From Bacteroidota bacterium (GTDB lineage Bacteria > Bacteroidota > Bacteroidia > CAMBQF01), in NCBI GenBank assembly GCA_027483285.1, contig JAIXUZ010000183.1, forward strand, positions 1-5,012: DNA of 5,012 bases, written 5' to 3'. This document shows positions 1 through 5,012 of the stretch, piece by piece. The notes under the pieces were generated by a model, which was not told the origin of the DNA, searched no databases, and saw only the letters and a list, made by a program, of their open reading frames with translations. Position 1 is the stretch's first letter. Every line of letters begins with the position of its first letter. The position numbers were made by a program, and so were the translations under genes.

Positions 1-732
1 GATATGCCGGGACAGTCAGCCGCGGCGCTATTAGGCGGTACTTTGCAACTGGCGTTTCTATCGCTGGTTTTCTTCTTCAGAAAAAATCTAAAGGCATTAG
101 CATTTGTGGCCATAGCCAATAGCATTGTGTTTGTGCAGCTAAATATTGGCACTACCGTTATTAATAAAGAAAGCCCGCAGGTGATAGAAGATTTCATTGC
201 AAAAATGCCACAAGTGCCTACTATTGACAACAACCGCCTGATGGGCAATACTCACTTTGATGCACCTGCACCCCTGTGGCGCAACCTTGGTATATTTTAT
301 CGCGAATCGTCGTATGATGGTAACAACCCTTTCAGGTTAAAGAATTTTGCTGAATTTGAATCCTTCAATTCAAAAGGCTATGCTGATAAATCACTATTTT
401 ATTGCCTTACCGCAGTGCTGGAATTTACCAATAACAACCATAGCAGTAGCATTGGAATATTAGCTGATTCTAAAGGTGGCGATACATTAATCATGCAACA
501 TAACATGGCTAAGTTTTGGGATATTAATGTGCAGGTTGGTCCTAAAAAGCAAACTATTAAAGGCGGAATAATAACTGTTATACCATTACAAGATGGTACA
601 AATAACATTAGTTGTGAGTATAACCCACCATATGTTAGCCCTGCTTTTTGGGTGAGTATTATTACCTTATTAAGTGCTTGTGCAGCGTTGGAATTACAGA
701 GGATAAAAAAGCAGACAAGGTTAAAACTATGA
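1..732 (+). CDS. C-terminal part of a YfhO-like integral membrane protein (5' end outside the window)
   Basis: The reading frame is open to the left edge and stops with TGA at 730-732. The ATG at 4 is therefore probably an internal methionine, and residue numbers here count from it. Two hydrophobic segments (about residues 5-26 and 30-49) look like the last helices of a multi-pass membrane region. A largely polar domain of about 160 residues follows, then one more hydrophobic helix (about 211-232) and a short basic tail containing RIKKQTR, which suggests a cytoplasmic end. The polar domain contains LWRNLGIFY followed by YDGNNPFRL, and a late segment VIPLQDGTNNISCEYNPP. This order resembles the extracytoplasmic C-terminal part of YfhO family proteins, which are large multi-pass proteins linked to glycosylation of cell-surface polymers. 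The family call rests on pattern memory, not a search. Another large Bacteroidota membrane protein with a periplasmic tail is possible. No partner gene is visible, since the next genes converge on it. Confidence 0.6.
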   Translation, partial: DMPGQSAAALLGGTLQLAFLSLVFFFRKNLKALAFVAIANSIVFVQLNIGTTVINKESPQVIEDFIAKMPQVPTIDNNRLMGNTHFDAPAPLWRNLGIFYRESSYDGNNPFRLKNFAEFESFNSKGYADKSLFYCLTAVLEFTNNNHSSSIGILADSKGGDTLIMQHNMAKFWDINVQVGPKKQTIKGGIITVIPLQDGTNNISCEYNPPYVSPAFWVSIITLLSACAALELQRIKKQTRLKL

Positions 733-752
733 ACTTATAACTACGAACTTAT
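725..752. repeat. Four tandem 7-base units at the convergent gene junction
   Basis: Four heptamers that all begin with AACT lie head to tail: AACTATG (725-731), AACTTAT (732-738), AACTACG (739-745) and AACTTAT (746-752). They can also be read as two 14-base units, AACTATGAACTTAT and AACTACGAACTTAT, which differ at one position. The array begins inside the last codons of the plus-strand membrane protein gene and covers the first two bases of its TGA stop. It ends 4 bases before the stop codon of the proline dehydrogenase gene. A second in-frame TAA for the plus-strand gene lies at 754-756, just past the array. I see no stem-loop followed by a T-run, so nothing here supports an intrinsic terminator. 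The function is unknown. Confidence 0.75.
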
Positions 753-756
753 TTAA

Positions 757-1944
757 TTACTTCCTCCGTTTCCTTTCCTTAATAAGCAACGATAATTCTC
801 TTGGGGTTTGACCGGCAACAGAGGTGTTCTCCTCGGCACGGCGCAATAAGTATGGCAATACATCGCGTACAGGGCCATACGGCACATACTTAGCCACGTT
901 GTAGCCTGCATAGGCAAGGTTAAAGCTGATATGGTCGCTCATGCCAAGCAATTGCGAAAAGTAGATATGCTTGTGGTTGTATGGCAAGCCTGCACTGTGC
1001 ATTAAATCTGCCAGCAGCATGCAGCTTTCTTCGTTGTGAGAGCCCGCGCAAATGGCCAGTGTTTCAATATGCTCTACACAGTATTTTAAAGCGCCGTTGT
1101 ACCCATCGTCGGTAGCCTGCTTATTTATCTGCACCGGCGATGTATAGCCCATTTTTTCGGCACGGTTGCGCTCTTTTTCCATATAGGCACCACGCACCAG
1201 TTTAAACCCGGGAATATATCCTGCGGCCTTAGCCTTTTGGTGGGCATCTACCATATGTGCATAGCGCTCAGTAAGGTATAGCTGTATGGTATTGTATACA
1301 ATCGGTTTTTGTTTGTTGTACAATTCCATTTGTGGATAGCAAAGGGCATCTACCGCCAGTTGAATCCAGCTTTCTTCGGCATCAAAAAATATAGGGGTAT
1401 CAGCTTCCGCAGCGGCTTTACAAACAGTGGCCACCCGTTGTTCTACGGCTAGCCACTCTGCTTGTTCTTCTTTACTCAGTTTATCGTGGGCGCTTACCTT
1501 TTCAAGCAATTCAAAAGGGGCAAGGCCAGTAACCTTAAACACTGCAAAAGCAATGCGTTTATCGGCTTTAGATTGTTCTATGCTTTCCAGCACCTCATTC
1601 ACAACGCGCTCAAAATCGGCAGTAGTGCCTTTTCCTTCTACAGAGTAGTCCAGTATAGTACCCACCCCATAATCGGCAAGGTATTGCATGGTGTGGTCAC
1701 AATCGCTTATCGTTTCGCCACCGCAAAACTGCTTATACAGCGTTTGCCTTACAATTGGGCCAATAGGCAGGTGCAAATCAACCGCCAGGTTGGCAAAGGG
1801 CTTACTTATTTTTACAAGGGTATTGCTGCCTATAAGCTTAAATAGCCAGTAGGCCCGTTTAAGATCATAATCGCTTTTTCCGGCAAAGGCAACTTCTGTA
1901 TTGTCAAACGAGAGATTCACACCTCCCTTAACATTTTGGGGCAT
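757..1944 (-). CDS. Proline dehydrogenase, single-domain FAD enzyme
   Basis: This 395-residue protein oxidises L-proline to 1-pyrroline-5-carboxylate using FAD and passes electrons to the respiratory quinone pool; it is the first step of proline catabolism. The family motifs appear in order: FKVTGL (K137), FFDAEES (D188), a YNTIQLYL strand (217-224), FKLVRGAY (R251), the GSHNEES segment (301-307), SQLLGMSDHISF (330-341), YVPYGPV (from Y353) and YLLRRAEEN (365-373). By analogy with E. coli PutA, K137, D188, R251, Y353, R368 and R369 match the catalytic and proline-carboxylate binding residues, so the site looks intact. No P5C dehydrogenase or DNA-binding domain is fused, so it is the monofunctional type and resembles the mitochondrial enzymes in its C-terminal motifs. 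The ATG at 1944 is preferred because it lies 2 bases after the porU stop and the family-like sequence (FDNTEVAF, 13-20) begins soon after it. The C-terminus is strongly basic (KERKRRK). No P5C dehydrogenase gene is visible in the window. Confidence 0.95.
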   Translation of the reverse strand: MPQNVKGGVNLSFDNTEVAFAGKSDYDLKRAYWLFKLIGSNTLVKISKPFANLAVDLHLPIGPIVRQTLYKQFCGGETISDCDHTMQYLADYGVGTILDYSVEGKGTTADFERVVNEVLESIEQSKADKRIAFAVFKVTGLAPFELLEKVSAHDKLSKEEQAEWLAVEQRVATVCKAAAEADTPIFFDAEESWIQLAVDALCYPQMELYNKQKPIVYNTIQLYLTERYAHMVDAHQKAKAAGYIPGFKLVRGAYMEKERNRAEKMGYTSPVQINKQATDDGYNGALKYCVEHIETLAICAGSHNEESCMLLADLMHSAGLPYNHKHIYFSQLLGMSDHISFNLAYAGYNVAKYVPYGPVRDVLPYLLRRAEENTSVAGQTPRELSLLIKERKRRK

Positions 1945-1949
1945 AATTA
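1942..1949 (-). other. porU stop / proline dehydrogenase start junction, 2-base gap
   Basis: Read on the minus strand, the junction is TAATTATG: the porU stop codon TAA (1949-1947), two bases, then the ATG of the proline dehydrogenase gene (1944-1942). Such spacing is typical of genes in one transcript and would allow a terminating ribosome to restart on the second gene. No Shine-Dalgarno-like run precedes the ATG in the end of porU, which is usual in Bacteroidota. I found no convincing match to the Bacteroidota promoter pattern (TTTG near -33, TAnnTTTG near -7) in the last 80 bases of porU. Co-transcription is inferred, not shown. Confidence 0.7.
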
Positions 1950-4900
1950 GTTCAAAATGACGAGCTTCTCATACTTGTCGGCTTTCTTGCCTTGCTCGTC
2001 GGTTATTTTCAGGCGGTAAATATACACACCTCTACCGATTTTATCGCCAAAGTCGTCTAAACCATCCCAGCTAATGCAATCGGCGCGGAAACCGCCGGTG
2101 TTCAGCGTGGTGTTTATGGTTTTTACAATTTTGCCCGATACCGTAAATACCTGCACCTGCACATCTAACGATTCGTTTGGCCTGTTATGTTCAAACATAA
2201 AGCAGGTATTCGTTGTAAACGGGTTAGGGTAGTTAAGTACGTGTTCAAGTGCCAAGCCAGCATCGCGCGCAACTACAAAGTCAATAGTTGCTTCGTTAGA
2301 GTTGTTGCAAACATCCCATGCTTTTACGCGTAAACTGTGTGGGCCATCTTTTAAGCCTGCAAATGGGTAACGTACGCTACCGCGAGAGTATGAATTTAAA
2401 TTTGCTTCGTAGTAGTCGTTAAATACATAAGGCTCCAGGGTGTTGTTATCCAGTATACCTATCAAATCGTGGCCAATGCCAGTGCCTACCGTGTTTATAC
2501 CGTTGGTATCGGCCAACATGGCTAAAAGGATTGGGTTCTCATTGGTCATACCGCCGTTGGCAAATTTGGTATCATTCATATACAACATAATTGCCGGGCC
2601 TACATTGTCGCAAAAGTTTGATGTGTCAGAGCCGCCAATAACCAGTTCTTTAATACCGTGGGCATCTTCATCGCGCACACCATTTTCGGCATAGTAGCTT
2701 ATTTTGCCATAACCATATTGGTATGATATGTCTTTAGGTACAGGGAATGTGAAAGTAAACTCACCGTTTACCACACTGGCTTTGCCTTTGTATATAATGT
2801 TGCGTTGGGTTTTAAAAGTCATTACCGGGCTGTCCTCATCCTGGCCAAGGGTTTGTACGGTAATGGGCTTATCATATATTGTTGGGTAAATAGTTCCGTT
2901 GTAGCCGGTAAGAACGCCCGGTGCTGTTCTGCTTTTAATATACCCTTTTACTGTTACCAGTTGTAATGCTTTAATAGTATCTATTGATGATTGGGTAACC
3001 GGGTTACCATTAATTTCGGTAGTTACCACATCATGTATCGGGTAGTTAAGGCGCAGGGCAGGGTCACCCAACAGGGTAAAGTTTCGCGAGTTACCATCAT
3101 TAGCCATAGCCACTTTGGTAGAGCGGTATAAATCGCCCATACGAGGACGCTGGCCTACTTTAATGGTATTTAGCATGTATTGATAAAACTTGGTATTCAG
3201 CGTAAAGTTAGGGCTCGAGTATACTACACGGGTGGTAGTAAATAAGCATATACCACCATTGTCGTTTATCAAAACCATCTCTCCGGCCGATGTACGAGCG
3301 GGGTTGTCATACTTGCTAAACTCGCATGTTGCTGTAACAAATGCGGGCATGTTGTGAGTATTTGTCCAGCTGTCAATATCTGATATCTCCAATATTTTTT
3401 CCGCAGTCCATCCGGCTTCGCCACCGTGGCCTGTATAGTTTACAATAAGGCCACCACGGTTTACGCGGCTGTTTAGTAGGTCCTTAACCTCGGGGTAGCG
3501 CTGGCCACCGGCAGTGCTTTCCTGTACGTAGGCATCGCAAAATACTTTTTCAATATTAAACGGCTTGTAAAGGGTATCAACCAGCACACTTAAATCATCA
3601 GATTGGCCCTGGTGGGCGTTATAGTCTTGGTCGTCGCCAAAAAAGCTAATCATGTTGCGCCAGTCGCGTTGGCCGGCAACATTAACATAATCGTTAATTT
3701 TTTTGACTACCACCTGTGCCTCGGTGCCGTTGCTGCAAGGTATGCGGCCTATGCCAATATCAATAGGCTCTGGTGGAAAAGTGAAGTAGCGCCCTTCATT
3801 ATCATCTAAAAGGCCCATATAATCATCAGCGGTATAAGAGCCGGTAATGCTTAGCGATTCATCACTCTCATAAGTTGGGATAAAATTCTGATTGTTGGCA
3901 ATGCGGTATTTATTGTCGTAAGAGCCATCACCAAACAATAGTAAGTACTTAGGCTGGTCGGCAGGTATGCCGCTATTGCGGTTATAAAGCATGCGCATAA
4001 AAGAGCGTATGGCTACAATATCGCGGGCCCCACTCGAAAATTCGTTGTAGATGGCTTGTGGCGTGGTTACCAACACACGCAGGTTATCATTATTACGGTG
4101 AAGATCGGCTACCTGGTTGGCATAGCTTACAAATTCAGGGGCCGATACAATAACCATATCTACCGGTGCCGAAGCATGCAGGTTTTGGTTGGCTACGCTG
4201 CCAATGGCAATAGGAGTGCCGTAAGAGCTTCCGTTAAAGGCAATAAACTCGCGTAAGTTATCGCTAGGCTGGGCAAACTCAGCGGCAGAGCCGTTAAGGG
4301 TTGTTTGCTGTAACGCTACATTCTGGTGGTCTGTAATATCCCAAATGCGCACGCTGTTACCATTACCCAAAACATATTTTGTTACCTGGTTGGCACCAAC
4401 GGTATTGCCGTTGCGGAATTGCATTTGTGCGCCTGTAAAGCTTAGATTGCGCATTACCTGTAGTTCAATGTAGTCTAGCCAGCCCTCGCAATTGGGGGTT
4501 AGTTTGGTTATGGTAATAGGTATGCTTGATGATGAGGTATTGAATTTATACTTGGCAAACACATCAACAGCAGCCTGGTAGGTGTTGCCACCCAGCGTTG
4601 GCACGCTAAAGTTGCCAATAGAGTTGCTGCCCGATTTTACAGAGAAGTTAGTACCACTTGAACTGTTTGCTGCCGCAACAACCGCGCGTAATTTTACCGG
4701 CGATGAGTTATCAATATTAGGGAAGCTAAAGCCAATGGTATAATCGTTTATGATATCAAACTTCTCACCAAACCACTGGCGGCCACTTTGTATAAGGTTT
4801 ATCTGGTCAACATCGTGCACAGCATAATCAGTAAATGTGGTAGCCGTAACCGTAGGGGTTATATCTGTTGAAGGCTGATTTTGGATGCGTTTGCCCGGGC

Positions 4901-5012
4901 CAAGGTCTATGTTTACAAAGTAGTAGGTAGAGTCGCAATAATCGTTTACCACGTGGGTAAAGGTGCTGTCGTTAGGGTTGTAGTTCCAGCGCATCTGGCC
5001 TTTGCCGTAAAA
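1947..5012 (-). CDS. porU: Type IX secretion system sortase PorU, C25 family (N-terminus outside the window)
   Basis: PorU is the outer-membrane-associated cysteine sortase of the T9SS; it cleaves C-terminal sorting domains from cargo and attaches cargo to surface lipopolysaccharide. The frame is open to the right edge, where FYGKGQ precedes the methionine at 4994. Residue numbers count from that methionine, which is almost certainly internal. About 1,021 codons are visible; known PorU proteins are about 1,150 residues or more, so perhaps 100-250 residues are missing. Residues 1-270 are beta-rich N-terminal domain, with the family-like HVVNDYCDSTYYFVN near 14-28. The C25 peptidase domain spans about 280-650: LLLFGDGSYD (351-360), DIGIGRIP (412-419), the catalytic His in NYTGHGGEAGW (H523), the catalytic Cys in VTATCEFSKYDN (C557), SAGEMVLIN and LLGDPALRLNYP (641-652). 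Beta-rich modules follow, including LYMND and KAWDVCNNS. Residues about 917-1015 form a FlgD-like/T9SS C-terminal domain: NYPNPF (921-926), WDGLDDFGDKIGRGVYIYRL. Both catalytic residues are intact. PorU normally works with PorV, which is not encoded in this window. Confidence 0.95.
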   Translation of the reverse strand, partial: FYGKGQMRWNYNPNDSTFTHVVNDYCDSTYYFVNIDLGPGKRIQNQPSTDITPTVTATTFTDYAVHDVDQINLIQSGRQWFGEKFDIINDYTIGFSFPNIDNSSPVKLRAVVAAANSSSGTNFSVKSGSNSIGNFSVPTLGGNTYQAAVDVFAKYKFNTSSSSIPITITKLTPNCEGWLDYIELQVMRNLSFTGAQMQFRNGNTVGANQVTKYVLGNGNSVRIWDITDHQNVALQQTTLNGSAAEFAQPSDNLREFIAFNGSSYGTPIAIGSVANQNLHASAPVDMVIVSAPEFVSYANQVADLHRNNDNLRVLVTTPQAIYNEFSSGARDIVAIRSFMRMLYNRNSGIPADQPKYLLLFGDGSYDNKYRIANNQNFIPTYESDESLSITGSYTADDYMGLLDDNEGRYFTFPPEPIDIGIGRIPCSNGTEAQVVVKKINDYVNVAGQRDWRNMISFFGDDQDYNAHQGQSDDLSVLVDTLYKPFNIEKVFCDAYVQESTAGGQRYPEVKDLLNSRVNRGGLIVNYTGHGGEAGWTAEKILEISDIDSWTNTHNMPAFVTATCEFSKYDNPARTSAGEMVLINDNGGICLFTTTRVVYSSPNFTLNTKFYQYMLNTIKVGQRPRMGDLYRSTKVAMANDGNSRNFTLLGDPALRLNYPIHDVVTTEINGNPVTQSSIDTIKALQLVTVKGYIKSRTAPGVLTGYNGTIYPTIYDKPITVQTLGQDEDSPVMTFKTQRNIIYKGKASVVNGEFTFTFPVPKDISYQYGYGKISYYAENGVRDEDAHGIKELVIGGSDTSNFCDNVGPAIMLYMNDTKFANGGMTNENPILLAMLADTNGINTVGTGIGHDLIGILDNNTLEPYVFNDYYEANLNSYSRGSVRYPFAGLKDGPHSLRVKAWDVCNNSNEATIDFVVARDAGLALEHVLNYPNPFTTNTCFMFEHNRPNESLDVQVQVFTVSGKIVKTINTTLNTGGFRADCISWDGLDDFGDKIGRGVYIYRLKITDEQGKKADKYEKLVILN

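Noticed and set aside
4..6. The ATG at 4 as the true start of the membrane protein
   Set aside because: The frame is open to the left edge and the visible part matches only the C-terminal portion of a longer multi-pass protein; a start here cannot be supported.
1462..1845. A 127-codon open frame on the plus strand inside the proline dehydrogenase gene
   Set aside because: It lies antisense to a well-conserved enzyme with all family motifs, has no recognisable protein features, and is explained as a shadow of the real reading frame.
1921..1930. A Shine-Dalgarno-like run TAAGGGAGGT on the minus strand, inside codons 5-8 of proline dehydrogenase
   Set aside because: The only in-frame start candidate after it is a GTG immediately adjacent, which is too close, and no ATG or other in-frame start lies at a usable distance. 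Bacteroidota also rely little on such sites. It is probably a chance result of the Lys-Gly-Gly codons.
2003..2030. TATATTTAC on the minus strand as a possible -7 promoter element for proline dehydrogenase
   Set aside because: It lacks the final TTTG of the Bacteroidota pattern and there is no TTTG at the expected distance upstream; it is coding sequence for VYIYRL of PorU.
2440..2694. Plus-strand open frames inside porU (2440-2694, 3603-3809, 4056-4256)
   Set aside because: All are antisense to the strongly supported PorU coding frame and show no family resemblance or start context.
4992..4994. The ATG at 4994 as the true start of porU
   Set aside because: The frame stays open to the window edge with family-like residues (FYGKGQ) before it, and the protein would lack the N-terminal signal peptide expected of PorU.

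Overview
The window looks like an ordinary piece of a Bacteroidota chromosome, probably from the Chitinophagales/Sphingobacteriales side or a related uncultured lineage. The main evidence is a PorU-type C25 sortase of the type IX secretion system (T9SS), which is confined to the Bacteroidota and close relatives. A single-domain proline dehydrogenase of the type common in that phylum, and the lack of convincing Shine-Dalgarno sequences, fit this. Base composition by eye is moderate (mid-40s percent GC). The lineage below phylum is a guess.

The layout is three genes with almost no spare DNA. On the plus strand, positions 1-732 hold the C-terminal end of a membrane protein that resembles the YfhO family; its beginning lies off the left edge. 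It converges on a minus-strand pair that is read from right to left: porU (5012 down to 1947, N-terminus off the right edge), then proline dehydrogenase (1944 down to 757). The two minus-strand genes are separated by 2 bases, so they are probably co-transcribed and perhaps translationally coupled. The convergent gap is only 24 bases. It is largely filled by a small tandem repeat of four 7-base units (725-752) that also covers most of the stop codon of the membrane protein gene.

Functionally, PorU is the cell-surface sortase that removes the C-terminal sorting domain from T9SS cargo and attaches the cargo to the outer membrane. Proline dehydrogenase is a flavoenzyme that takes proline to pyrroline-5-carboxylate and feeds electrons to the quinone pool. 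The two have no known functional link; the tight spacing is the main oddity. porV, the usual partner gene and often the neighbour of porU, is not downstream here. I see no RNA gene, insertion sequence, CRISPR array or clear intrinsic terminator, and no convincing evidence of a previously undescribed system.
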